The notes beneath the pieces are model-generated. The model did not search any database and was not told the origin of the DNA. It was given only the letters and a program-made list of their open reading frames with translations. 64,000 nucleotides of DNA, from NCBI GenBank assembly GCA_963971225.1, contig OZ020267.1, positions 155,797,920 to 155,861,919 on the forward strand, given 5' to 3'. A program made the translations under genes and the position numbers. Each line of letters opens with the position of its first letter. Position 1 is the stretch's first letter. This document shows, piece by piece, positions 11,101-26,245 of this stretch. This DNA is from Melieria omissa. Its lineage: Eukaryota > Arthropoda > Insecta > Diptera > Ulidiidae.

Positions 11101-14100
11101 GGCCATTTATTTATGTCATGTTTCCGGTGGGATATTTTTGGTATTTACCCCATTGGTGAAAGGTGGTAACACTAGCTTAATTTTTACACCATTTTGATTA
11201 TGGTGACCATGCGCATTTAGTTTCCACAAGCATTTCATTGGTTATGCAGATGTATCATGTGGTCGATATCACTTTTCCACAACTATATACTTTATCCTGT
11301 ATCCTTTGAGATAGCGAAAAGATTGACCCCGTTTATGAAAGCTGAAGACTCCAGCTACGTTTTAAGGGTATTCGTTTTTTCGATAAACCTAAAAATTCAT
11401 ATTTTACAAGCATTTTATCGATTTTGCAGTAGGCCGCCATTTAATGTCACTCTTGCGCATCGATATGTTCATGATTGTATAATAGTAATAGAATTATTGA
11501 TATCATTTGATAAAGCTGCAATCTCTAGCTAAATTTTAAGGGGTTTTTTATTAAGGTAACCATACGCGTTTGGATTCTGTAAGCATTTTAGTGGTGAGTC
11601 GGTATTTTGTAATAGGCAGTTTTTCAATGTTATCCTTGCGCATCGATATGCTCATTATTCCTGAAGGATAATGAAAAGTTAGGGACCAATATATAAAGCT
11701 TAAGACTCTAGCTAAATTTTAAGGGGTCAATTATTAATATGCACTTATGCATTTGGTGTTGTGATAAGCATTTTAGTGGTTGCGCACAAGTTGCAATTTG
11801 GTCAAAGTCACCGTTCCATATCGATTTGCTTTCGCATCTCAAGGGATAGCAGGATGATTGATACCATTATGGTAAGCTTAAGAGACTAGCTAAATAATAA
11901 GATATAATTTATTAAAATCCGATTATCCGTCAAGATTTAACAGCCATAATTCCGATCAATTTTGAACAATTTTTAACTAATCACCATATTGTTTATGCCA
12001 ACCTTGGCCATTTATTTATGTCATGTTTCCGGTGGGATATTTTTGGTATTTACCCCATTGGTGAAAGGTGGTAACACTAGCTTAATTTTTACACCATTTT
12101 GATTATGGTGACCATACGCATTTAGTTTCCACAAGCATTTCATTGGTTATGCAGATGTATCATGTGGTCGATATCACTTTTCCACAACTATATACTTTAT
12201 CCTGTATCCTTTGAGATAGCGAAAAGATTGACCCCGTTTATGAAAGCTGAAGACTCCAGCTACGTTTTAAGGGTATTCGTTTTTTCGATAAACCTAAAAA
12301 TTCATATTTTACAAGCATTTTATCGATTTTGCAGTAGGCCGCCATTTAATGTCACTCTTGCGCATCGATATGTTCATGATTGTATAATAGTAATAGAATT
12401 ATTGATATCATTTGATAAAGCTGCAATCTCTAGCTAAATTTTAAGGGGTTTTTTATTAAGGTAACCATACGCGTTTGGATTCTGTAAGCATTTTAGTGGT
12501 GAGTCGGTATTTTGTAATAGGCAGTTTTTCAATGTTATCCTTGCGCATCGATATGCTCATTATTCCTGAAGGATAATGAAAAGTTAGGGACCAATATATA
12601 AAGCTTAAGACTCTAGCTAAATTTTAAGGGGTCAATTATTAATATGCACTTATGCATTTGGTGTTGTGATAAGCATTTTAGTGGTTGCGCACAAGTTGCA
12701 ATTTGGTCAAAGTCACCGTTCCATATCGATTTGCTTTCGCATCTCAAGGGATAGCAGGATGATTGATACCATTATGGTAAGCTTAAGAGACTAGCTAAAT
12801 AATAAGATATAATTTATTAAAATCCGATTATCCGTCAAGATTTAACAGCCATAATTCCGATCAATTTTGAACAATTTTTAACTAATCACCATATTGTTTA
12901 TGCCAACCTTGGCCATTTATTTATGTCATGTTTCCGGTGGGATATTTTTGGTATTTACCCCATTGGTGAAAGGTGGTAACACTAGCTTAATTTTTACACC
13001 ATTTTGATTATGGTGACCATGCGCATTTAGTTTCCACAAGCATTTCATTGGTTATGCAGATGTATCATGTGGTCGATATCACTTTTCCACAACTATATAC
13101 TTTATCCTGTATCCTTTGAGATAGCGAAAAGATTGACCCCGTTTATGAAAGCTGAAGACTCCAGCTACGTTTTAAGGGTATTCGTTTTTTCGATAAACCT
13201 AAAAATTCATATTTTACAAGCATTTTATCGATTTTGCAGTAGGCCGCCATTTAATGTCACTCTTGCGCATCGATATGTTCATGATTGTATAATAGTAATA
13301 GAATTATTGATATCATTTGATAAAGCTGCAATCTCTAGCTAAATTTTAAGGGGTTTTTTATTAAGGTAACCATACGCGTTTGGATTCTGTAAGCATTTTA
13401 GTGGTGAGTCGGTATTTTGTAATAGGCAGTTTTTCAATGTTATCCTTGCGCATCGATATGCTCATTATTCCTGAAGGATAATGAAAAGTTAGGGACCAAT
13501 ATATAAAGCTTAAGACTCTAGCTAAATTTTAAGGGGTCAATTATTAATATGCACTTATGCATTTGGTGTTGTGATAAGCATTTTAGTGGTTGCGCACAAG
13601 TTGCAATTTGGTCAAAGTCACCGTTCCATATCGATTTGCTTTCGCATCTCAAGGGATAGCAGGATGATTGATACCATTATGGTAAGCTTAAGAGACTAGC
13701 TAAATAATAAGATATAATTTATTAAAATCCGATTATCCGTCAAGATTTAACAGCCATAATTCCGATCAATTTTGAACAATTTTTAACTAATCACCATATT
13801 GTTTATGCCAACCTTGGCCATTTATTTATGTCATGTTTCCGGTGGGATATTTTTGGTATTTACCCCATTGGTGAAAGGTGGTAACACTAGCTTAATTTTT
13901 ACACCATTTTGATTATGGTGACCATACGCATTTAGTTTCCACAAGCATTTCATTGGTTATGCAGATGTATCATGTGGTCGATATCACTTTTCCACAACTA
14001 TATACTTTATCCTGTATCCTTTGAGATAGCGAAAAGATTGACCCCGTTTATGAAAGCTGAAGACTCCAGCTACGTTTTAAGGGTATTCGTTTTTTCGATA

Positions 14101-14480
14101 AACCTAAAAATTCATATTTTACAAGCATTTTATCGATTTTGCAGTAGGCCGCCATTTAATGTCACTCTTGCGCATCGATATGTTCATGATTGTATAATAG
14201 TAATAGAATTATTGATATCATTTGATAAAGCTGCAATCTCTAGCTAAATTTTAAGGGGTTTTTTATTAAGGTAACCATACGCGTTTGGATTCTGTAAGCA
14301 TTTTAGTGGTGAGTCGGTATTTTGTAATAGGCAGTTTTTCAATGTTATCCTTGCGCATCGATATGCTCATTATTCCTGAAGGATAATGAAAAGTTAGGGA
14401 CCAATATATAAAGCTTAAGACTCTAGCTAAATTTTAAGGGGTCAATTATTAATATGCACTTATGCATTTGGTGTTGTGAT

Positions 14481-17400
14481 AAGCATTTTAGTGGTTGCGC
14501 ACAAGTTGCAATTTGGTCAAAGTCACCGTTCCATATCGATTTGCTTTCGCATCTCAAGGGATAGCAGGATGATTGATACCATTATGGTAAGCTTAAGAGA
14601 CTAGCTAAATAATAAGATATAATTTATTAAAATCCGATTATCCGTCAAGATTTAACAGCCATAATTCCGATCAATTTTGAACAATTTTTAACTAATCACC
14701 ATATTGTTTATGCCAACCTTGGCCATTTATTTATGTCATGTTTCCGGTGGGATATTTTTGGTATTTACCCCATTGGTGAAAGGTGGTAACACTAGCTTAA
14801 TTTTTACACCATTTTGATTATGGTGACCATGCGCATTTAGTTTCCACAAGCATTTCATTGGTTATGCAGATGTATCATGTGGTCGATATCACTTTTCCAC
14901 AACTATATACTTTATCCTGTATCCTTTGAGATAGCGAAAAGATTGACCCCGTTTATGAAAGCTGAAGACTCCAGCTACGTTTTAAGGGTATTCGTTTTTT
15001 CGATAAACCTAAAAATTCATATTTTACAAGCATTTTATCGATTTTGCAGTAGGCCGCCATTTAATGTCACTCTTGCGCATCGATATGTTCATGATTGTAT
15101 AATAGTAATAGAATTATTGATATCATTTGATAAAGCTGCAATCTCTAGCTAAATTTTAAGGGGTTTTTTATTAAGGTAACCATACGCGTTTGGATTCTGT
15201 AAGCATTTTAGTGGTGAGTCGGTATTTTGTAATAGGCAGTTTTTCAATGTTATCCTTGCGCATCGATATGCTCATTATTCCTGAAGGATAATGAAAAGTT
15301 AGGGACCAATATATAAAGCTTAAGACTCTAGCTAAATTTTAAGGGGTCAATTATTAATATGCACTTATGCATTTGGTGTTGTGATAAGCATTTTAGTGGT
15401 TGCGCACAAGTTGCAATTTGGTCAAAGTCACCGTTCCATATCGATTTGCTTTCGCATCTCAAGGGATAGCAGGATGATTGATACCATTATGGTAAGCTTA
15501 AGAGACTAGCTAAATAATAAGATATAATTTATTAAAATCCGATTATCCGTCAAGATTTAACAGCCATAATTCCGATCAATTTTGAACAATTTTTAACTAA
15601 TCACCATATTGTTTATGCCAACCTTGGCCATTTATTTATGTCATGTTTCCGGTGGGATATTTTTGGTATTTACCCCATTGGTGAAAGGTGGTAACACTAG
15701 CTTAATTTTTACACCATTTTGATTATGGTGACCATACGCATTTAGTTTCCACAAGCATTTCATTGGTTATGCAGATGTATCATGTGGTCGATATCACTTT
15801 TCCACAACTATATACTTTATCCTGTATCCTTTGAGATAGCGAAAAGATTGACCCCGTTTATGAAAGCTGAAGACTCCAGCTACGTTTTAAGGGTATTCGT
15901 TTTTTCGATAAACCTAAAAATTCATATTTTACAAGCATTTTATCGATTTTGCAGTAGGCCGCCATTTAATGTCACTCTTGCGCATCGATATGTTCATGAT
16001 TGTATAATAGTAATAGAATTATTGATATCATTTGATAAAGCTGCAATCTCTAGCTAAATTTTAAGGGGTTTTTTATTAAGGTAACCATACGCGTTTGGAT
16101 TCTGTAAGCATTTTAGTGGTGAGTCGGTATTTTGTAATAGGCAGTTTTTCAATGTTATCCTTGCGCATCGATATGCTCATTATTCCTGAAGGATAATGAA
16201 AAGTTAGGGACCAATATATAAAGCTTAAGACTCTAGCTAAATTTTAAGGGGTCAATTATTAATATGCACTTATGCATTTGGTGTTGTGATAAGCATTTTA
16301 GTGGTTGCGCACAAGTTGCAATTTGGTCAAAGTCACCGTTCCATATCGATTTGCTTTCGCATCTCAAGGGATAGCAGGATGATTGATACCATTATGGTAA
16401 GCTTAAGAGACTAGCTAAATAATAAGATATAATTTATTAAAATCCGATTATCCGTCAAGATTTAACAGCCATAATTCCGATCAATTTTGAACAATTTTTA
16501 ACTAATCACCATATTGTTTATGCCAACCTTGGCCATTTATTTATGTCATGTTTCCGGTGGGATATTTTTGGTATTTACCCCATTGGTGAAAGGTGGTAAC
16601 ACTAGCTTAATTTTTACACCATTTTGATTATGGTGACCATACGCATTTAGTTTCCACAAGCATTTCATTGGTTATGCAGATGTATCATGTGGTCGATATC
16701 ACTTTTCCACAACTATATACTTTATCCTGTATCCTTTGAGATAGCGAAAAGATTGACCCCGTTTATGAAAGCTGAAGACTCCAGCTACGTTTTAAGGGTA
16801 TTCGTTTTTTCGATAAACCTAAAAATTCATATTTTACAAGCATTTTATCGATTTTGCAGTAGGCCGCCATTTAATGTCACTCTTGCGCATCGATATGTTC
16901 ATGATTGTATAATAGTAATAGAATTATTGATATCATTTGATAAAGCTGCAATCTCTAGCTAAATTTTAAGGGGTTTTTTATTAAGGTAACCATACGCGTT
17001 TGGATTCTGTAAGCATTTTAGTGGTGAGTCGGTATTTTGTAATAGGCAGTTTTTCAATGTTATCCTTGCGCATCGATATGCTCATTATTCCTGAAGGATA
17101 ATGAAAAGTTAGGGACCAATATATAAAGCTTAAGACTCTAGCTAAATTTTAAGGGGTCAATTATTAATATGCACTTATGCATTTGGTGTTGTGATAAGCA
17201 TTTTAGTGGTTGCGCACAAGTTGCAATTTGGTCAAAGTCACCGTTCCATATCGATTTGCTTTCGCATCTCAAGGGATAGCAGGATGATTGATACCATTAT
17301 GGTAAGCTTAAGAGACTAGCTAAATAATAAGATATAATTTATTAAAATCCGATTATCCGTCAAGATTTAACAGCCATAATTCCGATCAATTTTGAACAAT

Positions 17401-20400
17401 TTTTAACTAATCACCATATTGTTTATGCCAACCTTGGCCATTTATTTATGTCATGTTTCCGGTGGGATATTTTTGGTATTTACCCCATTGGTGAAAGGTG
17501 GTAACACTAGCTTAATTTTTACACCATTTTGATTATGGTGACCATACGCATTTAGTTTCCACAAGCATTTCATTGGTTATGCAGATGTATCATGTGGTCG
17601 ATATCACTTTTCCACAACTATATACTTTATCCTGTATCCTTTGAGATAGCGAAAAGATTGACCCCGTTTATGAAAGCTGAAGACTCCAGCTACGTTTTAA
17701 GGGTATTCGTTTTTTCGATAAACCTAAAAATTCATATTTTACAAGCATTTTATCGATTTTGCAGTAGGCCGCCATTTAATGTCACTCTTGCGCATCGATA
17801 TGTTCATGATTGTATAATAGTAATAGAATTATTGATATCATTTGATAAAGCTGCAATCTCTAGCTAAATTTTAAGGGGTTTTTTATTAAGGTAACCATAC
17901 GCGTTTGGATTCTGTAAGCATTTTAGTGGTGAGTCGGTATTTTGTAATAGGCAGTTTTTCAATGTTATCCTTGCGCATCGATATGCTCATTATTCCTGAA
18001 GGATAATGAAAAGTTAGGGACCAATATATAAAGCTTAAGACTCTAGCTAAATTTTAAGGGGTCAATTATTAATATGCACTTATGCATTTGGTGTTGTGAT
18101 AAGCATTTTAGTGGTTGCGCACAAGTTGCAATTTGGTCAAAGTCACCGTTCCATATCGATTTGCTTTCGCATCTCAAGGGATAGCAGGATGATTGATACC
18201 ATTATGGTAAGCTTAAGAGACTAGCTAAATAATAAGATATAATTTATTAAAATCCGATTATCCGTCAAGATTTAACAGCCATAATTCCGATCAATTTTGA
18301 ACAATTTTTAACTAATCACCATATTGTTTATGCCAACCTTGGCCATTTATTTATGTCATGTTTCCGGTGGGATATTTTTGGTATTTACCCCATTGGTGAA
18401 AGGTGGTAACACTAGCTTAATTTTTACACCATTTTGATTATGGTGACCATGCGCATTTAGTTTCCACAAGCATTTCATTGGTTATGCAGATGTATCATGT
18501 GGTCGATATCACTTTTCCACAACTATATACTTTATCCTGTATCCTTTGAGATAGCGAAAAGATTGACCCCGTTTATGAAAGCTGAAGACTCCAGCTACGT
18601 TTTAAGGGTATTCGTTTTTTCGATAAACCTAAAAATTCATATTTTACAAGCATTTTATCGATTTTGCAGTAGGCCGCCATTTAATGTCACTCTTGCGCAT
18701 CGATATGTTCATGATTGTATAATAGTAATAGAATTATTGATATCATTTGATAAAGCTGCAATCTCTAGCTAAATTTTAAGGGGTTTTTTATTAAGGTAAC
18801 CATACGCGTTTGGATTCTGTAAGCATTTTAGTGGTGAGTCGGTATTTTGTAATAGGCAGTTTTTCAATGTTATCCTTGCGCATCGATATGCTCATTATTC
18901 CTGAAGGATAATGAAAAGTTAGGGACCAATATATAAAGCTTAAGACTCTAGCTAAATTTTAAGGGGTCAATTATTAATATGCACTTATGCATTTGGTGTT
19001 GTGATAAGCATTTTAGTGGTTGCGCACAAGTTGCAATTTGGTCAAAGTCACCGTTCCATATCGATTTGCTTTCGCATCTCAAGGGATAGCAGGATGATTG
19101 ATACCATTATGGTAAGCTTAAGAGACTAGCTAAATAATAAGATATAATTTATTAAAATCCGATTATCCGTCAAGATTTAACAGCCATAATTCCGATCAAT
19201 TTTGAACAATTTTTAACTAATCACCATATTGTTTATGCCAACCTTGGCCATTTATTTATGTCATGTTTCCGGTGGGATATTTTTGGTATTTACCCCATTG
19301 GTGAAAGGTGGTAACACTAGCTTAATTTTTACACCATTTTGATTATGGTGACCATGCGCATTTAGTTTCCACAAGCATTTCATTGGTTATGCAGATGTAT
19401 CATGTGGTCGATATCACTTTTCCACAACTATATACTTTATCCTGTATCCTTTGAGATAGCGAAAAGATTGACCCCGTTTATGAAAGCTGAAGACTCCAGC
19501 TACGTTTTAAGGGTATTCGTTTTTTCGATAAACCTAAAAATTCATATTTTACAAGCATTTTATCGATTTTGCAGTAGGCCGCCATTTAATGTCACTCTTG
19601 CGCATCGATATGTTCATGATTGTATAATAGTAATAGAATTATTGATATCATTTGATAAAGCTGCAATCTCTAGCTAAATTTTAAGGGGTTTTTTATTAAG
19701 GTAACCATACGCGTTTGGATTCTGTAAGCATTTTAGTGGTGAGTCGGTATTTTGTAATAGGCAGTTTTTCAATGTTATCCTTGCGCATCGATATGCTCAT
19801 TATTCCTGAAGGATAATGAAAAGTTAGGGACCAATATATAAAGCTTAAGACTCTAGCTAAATTTTAAGGGGTCAATTATTAATATGCACTTATGCATTTG
19901 GTGTTGTGATAAGCATTTTAGTGGTTGCGCACAAGTTGCAATTTGGTCAAAGTCACCGTTCCATATCGATTTGCTTTCGCATCTCAAGGGATAGCAGGAT
20001 GATTGATACCATTATGGTAAGCTTAAGAGACTAGCTAAATAATAAGATATAATTTATTAAAATCCGATTATCCGTCAAGATTTAACAGCCATAATTCCGA
20101 TCAATTTTGAACAATTTTTAACTAATCACCATATTGTTTATGCCAACCTTGGCCATTTATTTATGTCATGTTTCCGGTGGGATATTTTTGGTATTTACCC
20201 CATTGGTGAAAGGTGGTAACACTAGCTTAATTTTTACACCATTTTGATTATGGTGACCATACGCATTTAGTTTCCACAAGCATTTCATTGGTTATGCAGA
20301 TGTATCATGTGGTCGATATCACTTTTCCACAACTATATACTTTATCCTGTATCCTTTGAGATAGCGAAAAGATTGACCCCGTTTATGAAAGCTGAAGACT

Positions 20401-23400
20401 CCAGCTACGTTTTAAGGGTATTCGTTTTTTCGATAAACCTAAAAATTCATATTTTACAAGCATTTTATCGATTTTGCAGTAGGCCGCCATTTAATGTCAC
20501 TCTTGCGCATCGATATGTTCATGATTGTATAATAGTAATAGAATTATTGATATCATTTGATAAAGCTGCAATCTCTAGCTAAATTTTAAGGGGTTTTTTA
20601 TTAAGGTAACCATACGCGTTTGGATTCTGTAAGCATTTTAGTGGTGAGTCGGTATTTTGTAATAGGCAGTTTTTCAATGTTATCCTTGCGCATCGATATG
20701 CTCATTATTCCTGAAGGATAATGAAAAGTTAGGGACCAATATATAAAGCTTAAGACTCTAGCTAAATTTTAAGGGGTCAATTATTAATATGCACTTATGC
20801 ATTTGGTGTTGTGATAAGCATTTTAGTGGTTGCGCACAAGTTGCAATTTGGTCAAAGTCACCGTTCCATATCGATTTGCTTTCGCATCTCAAGGGATAGC
20901 AGGATGATTGATACCATTATGGTAAGCTTAAGAGACTAGCTAAATAATAAGATATAATTTATTAAAATCCGATTATCCGTCAAGATTTAACAGCCATAAT
21001 TCCGATCAATTTTGAACAATTTTTAACTAATCACCATATTGTTTATGCCAACCTTGGCCATTTATTTATGTCATGTTTCCGGTGGGATATTTTTGGTATT
21101 TACCCCATTGGTGAAAGGTGGTAACACTAGCTTAATTTTTACACCATTTTGATTATGGTGACCATACGCATTTAGTTTCCACAAGCATTTCATTGGTTAT
21201 GCAGATGTATCATGTGGTCGATATCACTTTTCCACAACTATATACTTTATCCTGTATCCTTTGAGATAGCGAAAAGATTGACCCCGTTTATGAAAGCTGA
21301 AGACTCCAGCTACGTTTTAAGGGTATTCGTTTTTTCGATAAACCTAAAAATTCATATTTTACAAGCATTTTATCGATTTTGCAGTAGGCCGCCATTTAAT
21401 GTCACTCTTGCGCATCGATATGTTCATGATTGTATAATAGTAATAGAATTATTGATATCATTTGATAAAGCTGCAATCTCTAGCTAAATTTTAAGGGGTT
21501 TTTTATTAAGGTAACCATACGCGTTTGGATTCTGTAAGCATTTTAGTGGTGAGTCGGTATTTTGTAATAGGCAGTTTTTCAATGTTATCCTTGCGCATCG
21601 ATATGCTCATTATTCCTGAAGGATAATGAAAAGTTAGGGACCAATATATAAAGCTTAAGACTCTAGCTAAATTTTAAGGGGTCAATTATTAATATGCACT
21701 TATGCATTTGGTGTTGTGATAAGCATTTTAGTGGTTGCGCACAAGTTGCAATTTGGTCAAAGTCACCGTTCCATATCGATTTGCTTTCGCATCTCAAGGG
21801 ATAGCAGGATGATTGATACCATTATGGTAAGCTTAAGAGACTAGCTAAATAATAAGATATAATTTATTAAAATCCGATTATCCGTCAAGATTTAACAGCC
21901 ATAATTCCGATCAATTTTGAACAATTTTTAACTAATCACCATATTGTTTATGCCAACCTTGGCCATTTATTTATGTCATGTTTCCGGTGGGATATTTTTG
22001 GTATTTACCCCATTGGTGAAAGGTGGTAACACTAGCTTAATTTTTACACCATTTTGATTATGGTGACCATACGCATTTAGTTTCCACAAGCATTTCATTG
22101 GTTATGCAGATGTATCATGTGGTCGATATCACTTTTCCACAACTATATACTTTATCCTGTATCCTTTGAGATAGCGAAAAGATTGACCCCGTTTATGAAA
22201 GCTGAAGACTCCAGCTACGTTTTAAGGGTATTCGTTTTTTCGATAAACCTAAAAATTCATATTTTACAAGCATTTTATCGATTTTGCAGTAGGCCGCCAT
22301 TTAATGTCACTCTTGCGCATCGATATGTTCATGATTGTATAATAGTAATAGAATTATTGATATCATTTGATAAAGCTGCAATCTCTAGCTAAATTTTAAG
22401 GGGTTTTTTATTAAGGTAACCATACGCGTTTGGATTCTGTAAGCATTTTAGTGGTGAGTCGGTATTTTGTAATAGGCAGTTTTTCAATGTTATCCTTGCG
22501 CATCGATATGCTCATTATTCCTGAAGGATAATGAAAAGTTAGGGACCAATATATAAAGCTTAAGACTCTAGCTAAATTTTAAGGGGTCAATTATTAATAT
22601 GCACTTATGCATTTGGTGTTGTGATAAGCATTTTAGTGGTTGCGCACAAGTTGCAATTTGGTCAAAGTCACCGTTCCATATCGATTTGCTTTCGCATCTC
22701 AAGGGATAGCAGGATGATTGATACCATTATGGTAAGCTTAAGAGACTAGCTAAATAATAAGATATAATTTATTAAAATCCGATTATCCGTCAAGATTTAA
22801 CAGCCATAATTCCGATCAATTTTGAACAATTTTTAACTAATCACCATATTGTTTATGCCAACCTTGGCCATTTATTTATGTCATGTTTCCGGTGGGATAT
22901 TTTTGGTATTTACCCCATTGGTGAAAGGTGGTAACACTAGCTTAATTTTTACACCATTTTGATTATGGTGACCATGCGCATTTAGTTTCCACAAGCATTT
23001 CATTGGTTATGCAGATGTATCATGTGGTCGATATCACTTTTCCACAACTATATACTTTATCCTGTATCCTTTGAGATAGCGAAAAGATTGACCCCGTTTA
23101 TGAAAGCTGAAGACTCCAGCTACGTTTTAAGGGTATTCGTTTTTTCGATAAACCTAAAAATTCATATTTTACAAGCATTTTATCGATTTTGCAGTAGGCC
23201 GCCATTTAATGTCACTCTTGCGCATCGATATGTTCATGATTGTATAATAGTAATAGAATTATTGATATCATTTGATAAAGCTGCAATCTCTAGCTAAATT
23301 TTAAGGGGTTTTTTATTAAGGTAACCATACGCGTTTGGATTCTGTAAGCATTTTAGTGGTGAGTCGGTATTTTGTAATAGGCAGTTTTTCAATGTTATCC

Positions 23401-23530
23401 TTGCGCATCGATATGCTCATTATTCCTGAAGGATAATGAAAAGTTAGGGACCAATATATAAAGCTTAAGACTCTAGCTAAATTTTAAGGGGTCAATTATT
23501 AATATGCACTTATGCATTTGGTGTTGTGAT
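14481..23530. repeat. Units 17-26: possible duplicated five-unit block
   Basis: Units 17-21 carry G,A,A,A,G and units 22-26 repeat the same order, giving one of only two adjacent G pairs in the window (units 21 and 22) at the junction. A direct duplication of 4525 bp would explain it. A match of five binary states could also occur by chance in an array this long, so this is a weak call. Confidence 0.3.
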
Positions 23531-26245
23531 AAGCATTTTAGTGGTTGCGCACAAGTTGCAATTTGGTCAAAGTCACCGTTCCATATCGATTTGCTTTCGC
23601 ATCTCAAGGGATAGCAGGATGATTGATACCATTATGGTAAGCTTAAGAGACTAGCTAAATAATAAGATATAATTTATTAAAATCCGATTATCCGTCAAGA
23701 TTTAACAGCCATAATTCCGATCAATTTTGAACAATTTTTAACTAATCACCATATTGTTTATGCCAACCTTGGCCATTTATTTATGTCATGTTTCCGGTGG
23801 GATATTTTTGGTATTTACCCCATTGGTGAAAGGTGGTAACACTAGCTTAATTTTTACACCATTTTGATTATGGTGACCATACGCATTTAGTTTCCACAAG
23901 CATTTCATTGGTTATGCAGATGTATCATGTGGTCGATATCACTTTTCCACAACTATATACTTTATCCTGTATCCTTTGAGATAGCGAAAAGATTGACCCC
24001 GTTTATGAAAGCTGAAGACTCCAGCTACGTTTTAAGGGTATTCGTTTTTTCGATAAACCTAAAAATTCATATTTTACAAGCATTTTATCGATTTTGCAGT
24101 AGGCCGCCATTTAATGTCACTCTTGCGCATCGATATGTTCATGATTGTATAATAGTAATAGAATTATTGATATCATTTGATAAAGCTGCAATCTCTAGCT
24201 AAATTTTAAGGGGTTTTTTATTAAGGTAACCATACGCGTTTGGATTCTGTAAGCATTTTAGTGGTGAGTCGGTATTTTGTAATAGGCAGTTTTTCAATGT
24301 TATCCTTGCGCATCGATATGCTCATTATTCCTGAAGGATAATGAAAAGTTAGGGACCAATATATAAAGCTTAAGACTCTAGCTAAATTTTAAGGGGTCAA
24401 TTATTAATATGCACTTATGCATTTGGTGTTGTGATAAGCATTTTAGTGGTTGCGCACAAGTTGCAATTTGGTCAAAGTCACCGTTCCATATCGATTTGCT
24501 TTCGCATCTCAAGGGATAGCAGGATGATTGATACCATTATGGTAAGCTTAAGAGACTAGCTAAATAATAAGATATAATTTATTAAAATCCGATTATCCGT
24601 CAAGATTTAACAGCCATAATTCCGATCAATTTTGAACAATTTTTAACTAATCACCATATTGTTTATGCCAACCTTGGCCATTTATTTATGTCATGTTTCC
24701 GGTGGGATATTTTTGGTATTTACCCCATTGGTGAAAGGTGGTAACACTAGCTTAATTTTTACACCATTTTGATTATGGTGACCATGCGCATTTAGTTTCC
24801 ACAAGCATTTCATTGGTTATGCAGATGTATCATGTGGTCGATATCACTTTTCCACAACTATATACTTTATCCTGTATCCTTTGAGATAGCGAAAAGATTG
24901 ACCCCGTTTATGAAAGCTGAAGACTCCAGCTACGTTTTAAGGGTATTCGTTTTTTCGATAAACCTAAAAATTCATATTTTACAAGCATTTTATCGATTTT
25001 GCAGTAGGCCGCCATTTAATGTCACTCTTGCGCATCGATATGTTCATGATTGTATAATAGTAATAGAATTATTGATATCATTTGATAAAGCTGCAATCTC
25101 TAGCTAAATTTTAAGGGGTTTTTTATTAAGGTAACCATACGCGTTTGGATTCTGTAAGCATTTTAGTGGTGAGTCGGTATTTTGTAATAGGCAGTTTTTC
25201 AATGTTATCCTTGCGCATCGATATGCTCATTATTCCTGAAGGATAATGAAAAGTTAGGGACCAATATATAAAGCTTAAGACTCTAGCTAAATTTTAAGGG
25301 GTCAATTATTAATATGCACTTATGCATTTGGTGTTGTGATAAGCATTTTAGTGGTTGCGCACAAGTTGCAATTTGGTCAAAGTCACCGTTCCATATCGAT
25401 TTGCTTTCGCATCTCAAGGGATAGCAGGATGATTGATACCATTATGGTAAGCTTAAGAGACTAGCTAAATAATAAGATATAATTTATTAAAATCCGATTA
25501 TCCGTCAAGATTTAACAGCCATAATTCCGATCAATTTTGAACAATTTTTAACTAATCACCATATTGTTTATGCCAACCTTGGCCATTTATTTATGTCATG
25601 TTTCCGGTGGGATATTTTTGGTATTTACCCCATTGGTGAAAGGTGGTAACACTAGCTTAATTTTTACACCATTTTGATTATGGTGACCATACGCATTTAG
25701 TTTCCACAAGCATTTCATTGGTTATGCAGATGTATCATGTGGTCGATATCACTTTTCCACAACTATATACTTTATCCTGTATCCTTTGAGATAGCGAAAA
25801 GATTGACCCCGTTTATGAAAGCTGAAGACTCCAGCTACGTTTTAAGGGTATTCGTTTTTTCGATAAACCTAAAAATTCATATTTTACAAGCATTTTATCG
25901 ATTTTGCAGTAGGCCGCCATTTAATGTCACTCTTGCGCATCGATATGTTCATGATTGTATAATAGTAATAGAATTATTGATATCATTTGATAAAGCTGCA
26001 ATCTCTAGCTAAATTTTAAGGGGTTTTTTATTAAGGTAACCATACGCGTTTGGATTCTGTAAGCATTTTAGTGGTGAGTCGGTATTTTGTAATAGGCAGT
26101 TTTTCAATGTTATCCTTGCGCATCGATATGCTCATTATTCCTGAAGGATAATGAAAAGTTAGGGACCAATATATAAAGCTTAAGACTCTAGCTAAATTTT
26201 AAGGGGTCAATTATTAATATGCACTTATGCATTTGGTGTTGTGAT

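Larger units (their letters stand above)
1..12670. repeat. Units 1-14: G-poor block with five-unit period
   Basis: Across these 14 units the variable site is G only in units 3, 8 and 13 and A elsewhere. The pattern repeats exactly every five units (4525 bp) and breaks at unit 15, which is G where A is predicted. This is the G-poorest part of the window. The simplest reading is duplication of a five-unit block with a single G unit, but with one binary marker the evidence is limited. Confidence 0.5.
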
